Origin: Pomacea canaliculata
Taxonomy: Eukaryota > Mollusca > Gastropoda > Architaenioglossa > Ampullariidae
Assembly (NCBI RefSeq): GCF_003073045.1
Contig: NC_037593.1
Coordinates: 7,307,525 to 7,371,524, forward strand
Direction of reading: 5' to 3'
DNA length: 64,000 nt
Part shown: positions 35,516 through 49,500 of the stretch, in pieces
How the letters are laid out: every line of letters starts with the position of its first letter
Position numbering within the stretch: position 1 is the stretch's first letter
The notes under the pieces: generated by a model
Told to the model about the DNA's origin: nothing
Database searches by the model: none
Seen by the model: only the letters and a program-made list of their open reading frames with translations
Made by a program: the position numbers and the translations under genes

Positions 35516-36223
35516 GTAAGTGTGTTTGCTTTACGAATTCTTGTCTACTTTTTTAAAAGTGTTAGAAAAGTTTAATGCTCGGTAACTAATCAAAGAAAGG
35601 TGAGCTTAGAGATCAAAGAAGTCGCAGACGCGAAAAAGGGACGTGACAAATTTGACCAGTTCAGAGAGCACATTTGCAAAGAAACGCTTTCATGCATGAA
35701 GCGAAGCATGCAGTGATACCGAGCGCATGACTTGATTGAAAATACTAGTGCAACAATTAACTTTATATCATTCTTAAAATTCAGACCTTCGCGTTGAAAT
35801 CTCGACGTGCTAGACAGAATTTTTTATTTGGGTGCAAACAAATATGTAAAACATGTACGCCACCCGAAATATCACGACCCTGACATAATTAGTAGAGCGT
35901 AAAAAGAAATAAAAAAGAAAAGTGTAATAGATGGCGAGATATTTTTGATAGAGGCGATGATTTTGTGGCACAAATAATTAGCACAAATTTATATGCTGTG
36001 TCTATTACATCACTAATTGTTATTTATAAAGGAGTGAATTTAATCTTCAACAGACTGTGAAGCTTCCTCAGTGTATATATGTGTTGGTCTAAGAAGCAGT
36101 GACACACTATACTTATAATCGGATTTTTATTTTTGCATTTTATATTAAATGTAAGTTTCAGTAATGTAGTTTATACCAGACTTGTTGGGGTTTTTTTTAT
36201 TTTTTTATTTTTTTTTGGCACAG

Positions 36224-36252
36224 GAATGGTGTAATAATTGAAAATAACCAAA
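36224..36252 (+). promoter_or_regulatory. MAGUK 5'UTR segment with minimal uORF
   Basis: After the acceptor TTTTGGCACAG, the exon starts at 36224. It contains ATG GTG TAA (36226-36234), a two-codon upstream ORF, 18 bases before the main ATG. Such a minimal uORF could lower or regulate initiation. Confidence 0.45.
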
Positions 36253-39200
36253 ATGCCAGCAGGAACGACCAAGAATTTGACTGCCATTGGTAAGACCTCA
36301 TATTGGACAACATTTTATCTTTTAAGAAAACTTATATTTTATTGTTCTGTTTACTTTTTTGGTATTAAATTCAAATGGTGAGTTGGGCTTAAATAATAAA
36401 TGCAGGTAGTCTGAGTCATTTCCACTCAGAATGTTTAGTTGCAAGCCAGTCATTTACAGACAATCACACGTAAACACAGCTTTTGGTCACTACAAGGAAG
36501 GTGCCTTGTTTTGTTGTTGAGTGACATATTTGAAACCATCCAGCACAAGAGATAAATCATTTTCCTAAGTGGGGTCGCAAGACTCCGACACCCTGGATTT
36601 GGCAATTATGCCATAAAATTTTAAATCAGGGCTTAGTGATGAAAAGATTAGCTAATTGGAGGATACTGGTGTCGCAGATGATGAGGTTGAAAATCATAGA
36701 ATGAGAGTTTCAGTGTGATAGCTTCATGTTTCAATATGACAATCATTGTTGAAGAAGTTGTCAATTTTTGCGTGTGTTTATACATACATTTAAAAAAAAT
36801 GTGAGATCTTGAACACAGCACCAGGACAGGGTTTTACAACTTAAATTGATGCTTTTCACTTCATTTCACCTGAAGCATTACAAGTAACCATGGCATCTCA
36901 CAGGTTTTTGCACAATGGTCAAGTGCAGAGCAAACAATTAATTATCGAAACAGACTTCTCACAAAAGTGTTGGTCAAGAATCGGAATGTTTAAATACAGA
37001 GTAGTTTGAATGCTGATGTACCACTGTATTTATGACATAATGATATTCCTGTTCTGGTTGATGTTGTCGATAGAGGCACTGGAGAAGATCCAAGACAATG
37101 TGGAGAACTTTGAGGATATTGGTGCATCAACACAAGAAGTTGACTTCATGAAAGATTTTTTTGACAATGAAGCCTTGGGTGCTCTTTTGGAAGTGAGTGA
37201 CTTGTTGGGCTAAAATCTTGGAACACAAACATTCCTAAAGTCTGCTTAGGTTTGCATTTCTTCTGTAGAGCTGTGTCTTAAAACCTAAATATATAGACAA
37301 TGACAAAGTGCAGATAGGGTCATCTGTGATCTCAAAACGATCTACACAAGGACTTCTCTCTTGCCATTCTTAACATATGGAATGTGATGTAAATACTTTG
37401 ACTAAAGTCAATAAACTTTGACTCGTAGACCAAACTTACTGCAAATGTTGTTGCACTTCAGCCTTAAAAAAACTTATGCACATCAAATTTCTGTGCTATC
37501 TCAGTTCAGTGGCATCCAACCATTTCTGTATATCTTTTGAACTAACTTTTGGAAAAATGTGTCTTGTCAAGTCTGCCATTTTCTGTTGCTGAATTTAAGA
37601 CTGACCTCTGCTGCATCCCCAAAATCTATAGCATGTGCAGACTACTGTCATGTGTGTCTCTACAAATATAGGTAAACATCCATTAGTTTTGACATGCAAT
37701 GTGTGTATGCACCCAACTGCTCCCTGTATGACACCTGTAATCATGGATTCCAAATGGGAGCATTGTCATTCTAAGGGGGTTTGATGGCAGACTGGATTTG
37801 CCATCCATCATCAAAACATTGCCTCGATAAAAATCAAGTAAATTATAGGATCAAAGAGGCGTTTGCAACAGTGTTATCAACACTGCCACCACCCATGAAA
37901 TATTCCAGCTAAGTGCCTGGATGAGGGGTCATAATGTGCTCAGGGCCATGCTGAGTTTAAATTCTTGTGCTGCACTTGCAGTTATTCTGCAACCTTTTTT
38001 GGGGTGGCAAGAAAAAAAAATAGTCAAACAGGATCTTGATGGTATTAGGTTAATACTGTAAAGACAGCCAACAGGTTTACTGAAATAAATGAGTTGCAGT
38101 TTGTGTTAATTACCACCACTGCTGCTTTTATTCACAATGTTGCATACCATTATCAAAAGGTATTTCATATTATAAGTATTTTGTGCCATTTAAAAAAAAT
38201 GATAGTCCTTCTCAGTGCATAGTTCAACAACAAAAAGAAGTTGCTTGTTGAAGTCCATGAAGAAGAAAATATTGTTGTCCAGATGTATGATGACCTGACA
38301 ATGGACGAGTTACCTGATCCCCAAGAAGAGGACACAAAAGACCTTTATCGAGGTGTTCTTGATGCTGTGTCTGCTCGAGCTGCCTCAAACTCAAAAGCTG
38401 ATGAACTAAGGAAGATTTTAGAGAATCCACATTTTCAGGTGAGTGGGGAGTGCGTAAGAATATGTGCATGCATTTATCATCATTGTTATTATTATTCTCT
38501 TAGGCCTGATTGACCGTAGAGAAAATCTGGTGATATAAACTCTTAACATAAAGTATACACTCTTACCAACTTTCTTGGTCCTCTGTCATTCTCTTTCTTA
38601 AAATGAAAGGCCAGTTCACACTTTGATGCTATCTGCCCATTTTTTGTTTTGTTTTGTTTCCCTCTCTGCAGGATCATCTGTGCAAGTACTAATGATCTTG
38701 AGATGTGCCTGTACAATTTCTGCCTGAGTTTCTTGCCTTTTTCTATTTTTGTACATGAGATCCAGGTATTTGCCTAAGTCTCTTTCATCCCTCCTTACTG
38801 TGACAGGAGATTCTCAGTTATTTGCTTGATTTTCCTTCATAGTTCCAGATCAAAAGGGTATTTGTGTGCTTCCAAATGTGTTAACATAACATCAGTGGGC
38901 AAAGGCCTTCTGTGATAAAAGGCACCAGCTGTGGTTAGAAAGACTTATTAATCAGACTCAATTTGCCCAAGACACACCATGATGATAGTACTTCCACGTC
39001 TATACCTGATTGCTCATCAGTCAGAGCCACTAAACTGATATACAAATGGAAACTACAAATTCCCAAGATTACCTTTCTGGAATCTTCCAGGTTTTTTTTA
39101 AAAAAAAAATCATTTTCTGAACATGGGTTTTTTCCCCCAGGCTCTGATGAAATCACATGATGACGTTGCTCAGGAGAACTATGGCATCGTTGACCCCAAA

Positions 39201-42200
39201 TCCTTGACCCTTCCAGCCCCTCCACCTCCAGTCTTTGGTGCTGCAGCTGAAGAGTACCGCTTTGTTACTATTAGAAAACAAGGGAAAGAACCTCTTGTAA
39301 GTAAAAAGATTCAGTTGTCTTAAAGAATTCGGGCATTTCAAATATCTTTGTCTCTCATCTTACAAAATATAGCATATTCAAACAAGCATCCTGTTATATG
39401 CAAGTTTTTTGCATTTTAAAATATTAAAAATTGTTGAATAGCACCTGTTGTCAAGAGTTGGATGTTGATTCTTTTTTCCGGCTACTTGTATTCTCTAATT
39501 TTACCTTTGGAAAAAATATTTAACGTATTTAGAGTGTGTATCCTGATATAGACTGCTTCCTGTTAAGACAGTCATTTAAAATTTCTTATTAATATTTGTT
39601 CTATAATTATGTTCTTATAAAATTGTGTATTTCATGTTTTCCTTTCAGGGCATAACCGTAAACTTAGATGAAAACAATGATCTTACTATTGCTCGAATCC
39701 TTCAGGGAAGCCTTGCAGACAAACAAGGTCTGTATTCATTAGTTATATTTGCACATGTGATTATGCTGAACTGACTTGTTGAAATGAGAAAAACTTTCAT
39801 AACTACTTGTCTTTTTTTTTTCCCCTCTTCTTTCTATGTCCTACCTTGCATAGATGTCAGTTTGAAGTATCATTTGCTCATAAGTAAAATGTTAGTGACT
39901 TTCAAGAAGCGTGGGTATGTTGTGTATTGTGCACTTTGAGTTAAAATACTGTTTACAATGACAGGGCTACTGCGTACGGGAGATAAAGTACGTGAGGTAA
40001 ATGGTACTGAAGTCTTCACTCCTGAGGATATGATGATCCTCTTGAAAGAAGCATCAGCATCTGTCACCATGAAAGTTGTTCCATCGTACAACAGTTCAGC
40101 TCCAACAGATGAGGTTTGCACATCCAAGTGTTTGTGTGTGTGCGCGGACATACTCCTGAGTGTGTGTGTAAGCTTATGTTTGCTTGTGTGTGAATTGTCT
40201 TTAACAAAAAATATTTGTGTAGGATGGCCTTTGTTTAGATCTAAAGAGTAAAGATACTGTTAACAACATAACATTCAGATAACACAGGCTTTCTAGATGT
40301 TTAAAGTTACAGTCATGTGCAGTGTTTTAGTTGTAACATCCTGGGCACACCAGATCAACAGAACAAGAGTTGTTTTGCATGCTATTGTCCTGGAATATAT
40401 ATATATTAGTGACAGTACAAAAACTTCCTGTGTATGTAATATTTTCACACTTGTTAAGTCATTGGCACTAGTATTTCTCGTATAAATGAAAAACAGCCAA
40501 AAGTTAGGCCATGACAACACTAGGAAGCGTCTTTTGTTGCCTTGCATTCATGTGTCTGCATACATGAATCACAATATGTACCTTGTCAGAACATGTTGCA
40601 ATGTTGGCGCAGCAACATATCACCCAATGACACATTTCTCATAATATAGCTTCATTGTTAAGTGACACATTACTATATATGCCTATGGCATAGACCTTAT
40701 TTATGTTTACTTGAGACTGATTGTCAGAAGAAATGAATGCTGTGATATTAAAAAAAAAAGGGGGAGAGAGAGAATGATCTTGATATGTCAGATACTACCA
40801 CTTTTCTCTGGGTGATTTAATTCTTGATAATCTATTTATATCAAAAGGGAGTATTTGATTCATTATATTTTTTGTCATTTATATATAAAGCATGAAGGAA
40901 AGTGCAAAATTAAAAAATACTTCAACTTTTAATTTTTCCTCTCTAGTTCTTTGTCCGTTCCAACTTCAACTATGACCCCATGAATGATCGTCTGATTCCG
41001 TGCAAGAAGGCAGGTCTGCCTTTTAGACAAGGAGATATTCTACAAATTGTGAGCACTACAGATGAAAACTGGTGGCAGGTGAGAAAGCTGCTTGTCTGTG
41101 TTAATGATAGCTGTGAACAGTGCCTGTAGATATTATAATGATGGTTTGTTAAAGTTCCTAATTTAATCCCAGCTTTCAGACTGGTTCTGGCATTTCAGGA
41201 CAACTGCTGTTAATGTAACTGTTTACAAGCAGTGTTTTAAAATGAACATAAGGAATTGACCTCATCTGACATTACACAGCTGCTAGCATTTGTCACTTTA
41301 GCATTGACCTTGCTCCTTGCCCTCTCTTGTCCTTTTTTTTTGCTAAAGCAACCCCTTTATAAACCCATTATTCTTATGTTTTCTCCTTGCTATTTACTTC
41401 ACATCATCTGTTATGAGATGTGGATTATTAAGTTTTTTTGAGACATTGATTTTTCATTTTGTTTCTGTAACCAATACATCAGTCCCTGATGACTATGTGT
41501 GTGTAGTCGAGGGGGGCTAGTCACACTAGAACACAACAAAGATTGAAATGGCCACACAACTGTAGATTTTATTCAGAGTTTTAACTCTGCGGCTGGCCTG
41601 CCGTCTCTCCACTCTCACTTCCACATCAAAAAGCCCCTCTCTATTGTAAAGTTACATTACATATTCTATCCCCATCGAATGTTCCAGCAACCAAACCCCC
41701 CCCACCACCACCACCACCTTTTCCCACAGCCTGGTCACAACCTTTCCCTGCCCCACACTCTCTGGTTATGGCCTTTCCAAGTGGGTCAAGTGACATCATA
41801 ACAATAGTAGCTACCTGGACAGTCAAGGCTGGCTATAAATATGCAACAGGCATGAGAAAGGGTCAGTCCTGGGAGCTGACCCCCTACCCTCAATAAAAAC
41901 AAAGACTTAACTTAGTGCACTACTAGAGTGCTACATTTCCTCTTTTTTTTTTTTTCTTTTTTTTTTTTAAATTTATTTTTATTGTTGTTTTTTTCTTTTT
42001 CAAAAGTTTTGCTTTTCACGACAGGTACCTTACCTAATGGCTTTATGTTTGTTGTCCAGGCACGGTCACTTGCTGTCTCAGATGGGCTAGTTGGTCTTAT
42101 CCCCTCAAGCACTCTCCAGGAGAAGAGGAGTGCATTTGTACAACCAGGACTGACAAACACAAAGACAGATTTATGTAAGTTGTTTGTGTTATTTTCTCTG

Positions 42201-45200
42201 AATCTCATAGTTTTTCTTTTAAGAAGTTCATGTCTTTCATAAATACTGACTTCTACTGTTGTATAGCTTCAACAAATGTGTAAAGCAATAAATATGATGC
42301 AATAAATATATAACAGTAATAAAAAGTCATTACAAGATATGTAGAAGCAGATATCTATCGTGTGCCTGAGCAGAAGAAGCCTAACTGTTTAAAATCTTTC
42401 AATTCCTCATGTAGAACAATATACTTTGTTTCGAAAGATTAGCCGAATACTAAAAAAAAACAGTCATGTGTTACTTGACACTGGAGGAGGTACATACCAA
42501 GAATTGTGTTGTTAGGCAGTTGAATTGTGCAAACATCATGAAGTCTATGTTTATGCATTCTGCTGTTTACAAACATTTATACCGCACTGAAATCTTACTG
42601 GACTACTGTATATGTAATTTGTTATTGTCCATTCATTAAGAAGCATGTCGTGTGTAACATTTGGTCACATTACTAGTCTCTCTTGGGGCTGTATTTTTTG
42701 CAGTGTGTGGACTAAAGGTGAAGAGGAAAAAGCACATCAAGTACAACTCCCAGGATACCACAGGTTGGAGTAGATCCCAATATCTACATCTGAGCTTAAC
42801 CTTTTTTATTTCTTGTTTTGTTCTTTGTTCAGGGATTAAAATTAAATTTTGATCAAAACTTTACGTAATTACCTTTTGCATAGGGCTGTCACCACAACAT
42901 ATTGTATCATAAAACTGTGGCAGAAGAATTGGGGAATGAGTGGATATTTAAGACAATTTAAATTAGCAAGTTTAATAATATAAGGTTCATCAGTGCAGTT
43001 TGGTGAAACAACTTTGTGGTATAACATTCATCCTTCCCCTTGCTTTCTGTGCATGCCTTTTTTTTTTTTCAATAGTCTTTGACAACTGTGACATCAGAGT
43101 CTATGAGGAGGTGACCCTGGCAAATTATCACACACGAGTTCTCGCTCTTGTGGGATCAAAAGGAGTGGGAAAGCGGTCACTCATCAATGAACTTGTCAAG
43201 AACAACCCCACGAGATTCCAGGCTCCTACTCCTTGTGAGATGTGAAATATTGTTTGCATGTGCTATGCTTTAGTTAGCATCTTACAATAATTGTGATCAC
43301 ACCGTGAAAACTTGAATCCTTTAACATACAACTCATGGCATTAACAAGGAACAGTTTGCAGTTTGCTAGGAAAAGGTTCAGTAAACAAAATAGTTTTGGT
43401 TTTCTGTTCTCATAGGAACAAAATGCAATCTGACAGTTTCATTTCATAGGCTTGGAATTTATGGTGGCTTTTTTAATATAAATTTTTAGCTGAATATTTT
43501 TGTAGAAAGTCCACATTTATCCTAATCTGACTTTCCTTATTGACCACAGCCTATCCTGCAGATATGCACAGTTAGCTACACTCTTATCTTCTGTGTTGTT
43601 CCCTAATTTTTATTTCATTTCTTTTTTTTTTTTTCAAATATTGTGTATAATTCCCTAAGAGGTAACTGATGGGAACAAATGTTTGTATGTTAAAGATACA
43701 TCCCGGCCTATGGGGGATAATGATGTTGATGGGCGTGGCTATTTCTTTGTGCCACGAGAGCTAATGGAAAGAGAAATTCGGGAGAGCAAGTACCTGGATT
43801 ACGGAGAGTTTGATGGAGAGCTGTATGGCATCAAATTCAGCACGATCCGAGAGATTATTAAGAGAGGAAGAGTCTGTGTGATGGGTGTTAGTCCAACAGT
43901 AAGTACTAGACTATTAAAATATACATTAGACTACAGAGTAGAATGTCTTTAACAACAATACCAACATTTTGTGGCTTTTTTTAATGCATCTGGCAAAGTA
44001 GGCTTATAAATGTTTACATTAGACATTGACATGTAAGCTTATACTTATTGACAGAGAAACTGATCCTAGAAAAGAAGAATGTGATGAAAAGTCTGCAAAT
44101 GCTGTAGCTGAAGGTTTTTGAAATAAATTTAGTTTTAAATTAATGTTTGCATGTTATGAAGCCTGAAGCTGAAATTTCTATCTTAGAGATAAAAAGTTAT
44201 TGTCTTAGTTACTAACTTGAAGGTTGAATTATGATTATAACAATTAATATGGCTGCTAGAAGGAGTATAGATGTGAGGAGATGATATCAGGTTTACTGTT
44301 CTGTGTTGACTGAATGTTCTGAAAGTGCACTGAGCAAACCTTTTTTTTTTTTTGGAAAAGAAATATAAATATTTTGAATGACAATGGTCCTGTTCCTCAG
44401 GATCTGTGCTTGGTGCCCTAACCATTTACCATAATTAACATTAGCAGAATCTCCTATGATAACATTATGTTCCTGAACATGAAGTGATTTTTTTTTTTTT
44501 AATTTTTTTAAAATTTAAATTTACTTTAAGTTAGTGCTGGTCTGTTGCAGGCATTGAAGGTGATTAAGTCACCTGATTTTCAGCCTTTCATAGTTTTTAT
44601 CGCTGCTTCGAGTGTTGAGGCACAGAAGGTCATGTATGAAAAGCACAAAGAAATGATGGAGGAGGCTTTGGAAGGTAGACGCAGAAAGGTGAGATAACTA
44701 GACATTTGTCGGGAAGGAATTACGTTTTTGTGACTAATGTACCTCTAAAGGAAGTCAGTTTTATATATCCTTTTGGTTGCTATAACCAAAATAAGATATG
44801 AGAGATGACTTTGTAAACTTTCAAGCAGTTTCCAATTAGGCTAAAACTATGGACACAAATGATATTGTGCTTATCTGACCAAAATTCATTAATTGAATCA
44901 AGCTTTATCTGGGACATAGTTTTGGTCTTATTTGTTAAACCATTTCATAATTATGCAATGATTTTTTAAAATTTTAATTTTGTACATCATAAAGCAGTTA
45001 AAGATGACAGAGCTATATGATTGCTGCCATATGTCTTTAGTGTAAATTTAATAATATTTAAAAAAAATAATAAAACAGTAACTATTTAAAGAATTTATAG
45101 AGCTCATTATTCTACCACCAAGGTGGGCTCAAGGTGCTTACATACATTTTTCATGGCACACACTTTGAGTAGACATCAAATTTGTTTTACAAATTCATTC

Positions 45201-46518
45201 ACCTTCATTCAGTCATAACTACTCACAGTCTCTCTCTGTATATATATAAAATACACTCACACAGGGTGAAGGAAACCAGAAGACTGAAAGAAACCACCAA
45301 TAGTCAGCCCTGTAAACAGGTGTCACGTTTAGAGAGAGAGGTATCTAGCAGCTGAGATACAAACCCAAGCCACTGCACCGCCAACAACACCATGTTGTCT
45401 GTCTGTTTCTATTTCTCAAATCTTTCTTTTTCTTCTGTTTGCAGTCGACACGACCCACCATAAACGAACTTTTTCAGGTGAGTGAATTCTTCCCATAAAC
45501 ATTCACATCATGACAAAGACTTTAATCCTAGTGTTTCAGGAGAAAACTAATGTTGTAATGCATCAGTCCCTAAATGATCTCTAAGATGATTGATCATGTT
45601 TTCTTTTTTGTAACATATGGTTTATGTAGGGTGGCTGAGTGGGTATGCACACATTATATGCAATAGAAAAGGAAGAGACTATTTGGTGATGCTGAAAACT
45701 TAAATGAAAAATATCATATTATTTTCCCCATCTCATTTCATATTCTAGGCTTGTATTTGCGTGGTGGAGGTGGGGGAATGTGCACACTTATCTCTGTGTG
45801 TGTGTAGGGGAATATATTTATATCACGCAGATTTATTTTTGTGTGTTTGGATGTATGTGTAGGGATATATTTTTGTACATGCAGATATATATGTGTGTGT
45901 GTAGACATAGAATTATATGCTAACAGATATATTGATGCAGATTAGTTTTAGTTTTGTTCAGATTTTTTTTTATTTCTACCTGTACAGGTGCTGCTTCCTT
46001 TTTCTCTCAGTACATGTTTTGTCTTTTCTTGTCTCTAATATGTTAAGTGCTTCTTTTCCTCACAACCATCTTTCAACCTTTTCTCTAGAATTTTCATCTT
46101 TCCCTTTTTAAGATATATCATTTTTCATTAAAAGTGTAAGATCACTGCCAGTCCTTCATATAAGACTTTTATCATTCACCAAATGCTGTGCATCCTGTCA
46201 CAAATATAGTGTGTCATCACCTTCATTGGGTTAAATAGGATCATCTTACCTAGGTTTGTTTAATTATCCTAATAACACAAGATGCATCTGAAATATGATT
46301 TCCCCCATTTTTGTTCATTGTGATTTTTTTTTTTTTTTTAGGAGGAACTTTTCATAGCAACACTGAAAGAAAGTAGACAAATAGAGAAAGTCTACAGGCC
46401 GTACTTTGATGACTCTATCGTCAATGATGACTTTGACACTACCTACAAGTTTTTGCTGACTACCATGGACAATCTTCATCAGGGAGCCAAGTGGATCCCT
46501 GTGGAGTGGAAGGAATAG
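36253..46518 (+). CDS. MPP2/6: MAGUK p55 family scaffold (MPP2/MPP6, PALS2/Varicose type)
   Basis: Membrane-associated scaffold for cell polarity and septate-type junctions. Fourteen coding exons join in phase: 36253-36289, 37074-37192, 38223-38438, 39141-39296, 39649-39727, 39965-40113, 40947-41078, 42060-42174, 42704-42763, 43076-43234, 43696-43898, 44551-44688, 45445-45477 and 46342-46518, giving 590 aa. An L27 region spans about residues 10-125. PDZ follows (about 162-243, with loop GITVNL), then SH3 (about 253-315, FNYDP and NWWQ). A basic HOOK stretch, [10 protein letters not shown], is at about 337-346. The guanylate-kinase domain runs from about 370 to the end, with YTSRP across an exon junction and C-terminal WIPVEWKE. 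The GK P-loop reads [10 protein letters not shown] rather than GxxGxGKST, as expected for a non-catalytic MAGUK. It matches vertebrate MPP2/MPP6 and insect Varicose best among p55 proteins. An 11-codon micro-exon adds length near the GK lid. The exact paralogue name is inference. Confidence 0.93.
41502..41935 (+). mobile_element. Possible solo LTR in MAGUK intron
   Basis: The segment starts TGTAGTCGAG and ends GTGCTACA, giving short inverted ends TGTAG / CTACA. It has a TATA box (TATAAAT, 41834-41840) followed 52 bases later by AATAAA (41892-41897), the order seen in a U3-R-U5 LTR. I found no matching target duplication at these ends, so the boundaries or the identity may be wrong. A poly-C/CCA run lies at about 41697-41720. 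Confidence 0.35.
45305..45383 (-). repeat. SINE-like fragment (family 2)
   Basis: On the minus strand this reads GGCGGTGCAGTGGCTTGGG, then a B-box-like GGGTTTGTATCTC, then CACCTGTTTACAGGGCTG. It partners the copy at 24991-25064. It lies in a MAGUK intron upstream of the 33-base micro-exon. Confidence 0.5.
45759..45905 (+). repeat. GT-rich intronic repeat
   Basis: Blocks of GTGTGTGT alternate with ATATTTATATC and GATATATxTTTGT units three to four times at about 45-base spacing. This looks like a degenerate minisatellite within the last MAGUK intron. Confidence 0.5.
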
Positions 46519-49500
46519 ATGATAAATAGACCCCTGTCACAGAACTGAAAGTCCCATTACATCACATGCAGAATTATCAAATGGTTGAGATACATTGCAG
46601 TGGAATTCTTGTCCACACCTTTGGGTTTGACATCCTGTGTGTAGTTTCTTGAAGTCTGTTGGAGATATTGAAAATATGCAGTCATGTTCTCTTATTGTTT
46701 TGCAAGTTGACCCATAACTAACTAGCTGAATGGTTACTGGTCAGCTTGAAGTTAATCTCTTTGAAGAGTTTTAACAGTCAGAAAATATTTTTTATTTTAT
46801 ATTTTTATCATCAAGTGACGTTATAACGGGCAGTTTTAAAATACATCTGCTAAAGTGTTTTACCCATGATGTAGTAATTTTTATTAAATGGTTGCTTCAG
46901 GTTGAAATTTTTCCAGGGCTTTTAAAAACTGTTTAAGAATGAAATGAATGACATTTGGGCCAAGGTATCACATGACCGCCATTATGCATTGCTTCTCACT
47001 GTCTCTGTCATTTACTGACCTCCTCATCTGTCATCTCTGCAACTTACAATGCCTTGCTGACACCCAAGCACAGTGTGACAGAACAATACATTTCCTAGAA
47101 ATAATGACTGCAATAGAATAGTAATAAAACACACATGCAGTCTTGGAAGGTGATTTTGGTGAAGGGTGATAGTAAACAGGAGTTTGCAGGGGTTTTTCTT
47201 GTGGAGTTAAAGCTCCTTGGGTCTGCTGCCGTCCAGTTCATTTTTAAAAATTGATTTTAGCCTGGCCTTTTAATCTCTCTCTGTCTAATGGCAGCTTTTT
47301 TCATCTTTGACCTTGTGTTTTTCTTTCCTTGGCAAAAGCTCCATCAAACTATGCAACACTTTTTTTAACGTTTCAGTTGAAATTCATCATTGAAAATTTA
47401 CCATCCTAATGATTACTAACATTACCATCACTAATTCTCATAGATTTCTGAGCAATGATGCTATGCAACTAGAAGCTTTTTTTTTTAACCAGTAAACTTT
47501 GATTATAATGACTATATGATTGTATTGATCAGACTGCTCACAGTTTCATAAGTCATTGAGATATTTATTGTATGGGCAATGTAAGCACATGTATTTTTAC
47601 AAAATGTCAGAGTATTAGTGATACCAAATGCAAAAGCTCATCCAAAACATTTTTAATTTTCTTGAAATCCTAACATGTAGCTGATGAAATGATTTGAATA
47701 TGGATGATAAGCTCTTGTAAAGTACTTAACACTGAAATCTGAGTCAAAAGCTCTATACTCTGTTGTGTCAGTGACCTGCTGTATTAAAAGTGTCAGTGGT
47801 GAGCATCTTTGAAAGCTCATGGCTTCTGAGAAAAATGCATTTCCATGACATTTTGATTTAAATAACTTGCACACTCCATACTTGTCATAGTAGAAGAGTG
47901 TCAAGCTTTATGATGGTCGATTTTTTTTTTTTTTTTTTTGTACCAGGACTGTGCGGTCTTTAATTAGTACTCACTCTGATGCCATTATGTCCTTTGCCAC
48001 ACTGCATGCATAGTTGCATTCTAATTATAGAATCAGGAGCTTCTGCTTGAACAAAGTTAATGACTGAAAAGTAAGTTTGAATTAACAGCCTAGAGATGAT
48101 GCGATGTTGACAGTGATATCTGCATTTATTGGGTCATAAATCTTTGTTGTTTTTGGATAAGGGCTTTAAAGCATAATAATTGTAAGAATATTTTTTCTGA
48201 TTGAGAAAGTTGATCCAGCACAGAAAATGATATGCTGCACAAAGTTGGTGCTGTGGATAGCAGGGTCAAATAAAGCTGCTTTGATAGTGTGATGTCTCTC
48301 ATGATAGCTGTTTGTGACCCTTTCAAAGTTGTACAAAAAAAGCATAAAAGAAGTTATTTACTCTGTTAAAAGATCATCATCAATTGATTTCCCGTTAGAA
48401 TAACAAAGGTTTCACTGTTAAAAAAACAAGTCGTTTACAAAATCTGGCAATAAACAGGAACAGGTAGCCGAAAGAATAACATTTAACACCTTGTCTAATC
48501 ATTGTCATTGGGCTGTTATTTACAGTATCTAACCTTTGTTACTGTCATAGCAGTCTCATTTTTTGGTCTATTGTAATTGCTCTTCAGTTTCCATGTTTCT
48601 CACCATTTTATCGGCTTGATTTTCTGTTAAAATGTATTTTTGCTATTTTTTCGATTTTTTTTATTTTTATCTTCTGCTTCATTTTGCTTATGTGTGGTAC
48701 AACATTTGTAAAATACAAGAATCTGCCCTTGTGTTTCATAGGCATTTCTCATACCTTGGCAGAATTTAGTTTGCCATTTTACTTTCATCATATTTAAATA
48801 GGCTGTTTCTGGTAATTCTAGGTTTCCGATCTTGGTAACAACTTGTGTTAAGAAAGAACTGTTAAAATATTTGTGATCAGTGTAGCATTAATGATTTCTT
48901 TCAGTATCAGATTCAAGCATGCAGGCTGCTTTGTGATTATTCTTTTAACTTAACGTACCTGTCAGTAGCTTTCCAATCAAAATCCATTAGGCAGCACTTT
49001 TGCATGTGTATAACAATGATGTGGATAACTGGATTTTTTTTAAAATTGACTTTCTGTTTGTGCTTAACAGAAAATAAAGAGTAGAATGAATTTGTGTGTG
49101 TGTAATTGTCAATTACAATTTTGGTTATATATTTTTATTCATATGTATTTAGAATTACGTAACCTAATCTTGAGTTATTAGAAAAAAACGATGTACATCT
49201 CTTTCAAATTAGCAATGCCTTATTACTAGTCTAACTGTGCTTTTAAATGCGCTTTCATTAGATATAATTAGATCAAATAAAGCTGAATAGATTTTATATT
49301 TTATATTGTTTTCTTTTTTTGAAGGAGGAAGATACTGTATAAAAAATTTCAAGCTAGATTAGCTCGTGATTGTGACATTTCCTTTGCTTTGGTGGTATAA
49401 TGCGTTTTCCACCAAGACAATGAAGAGCATAATTTGCAAGTTTGAATCTTTTCTTCATTGAATATTCTTCCTCTCTGGTTGTGTCTTCAGTATATACTGT

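Noticed and set aside
43660..43695. Extending the MAGUK exon upstream to the AG at about 43660
   Set aside because: It would insert [12 protein letters not shown] into a conserved GK segment. Using the acceptor at 43695 restores the phase and gives the conserved YTSRP.
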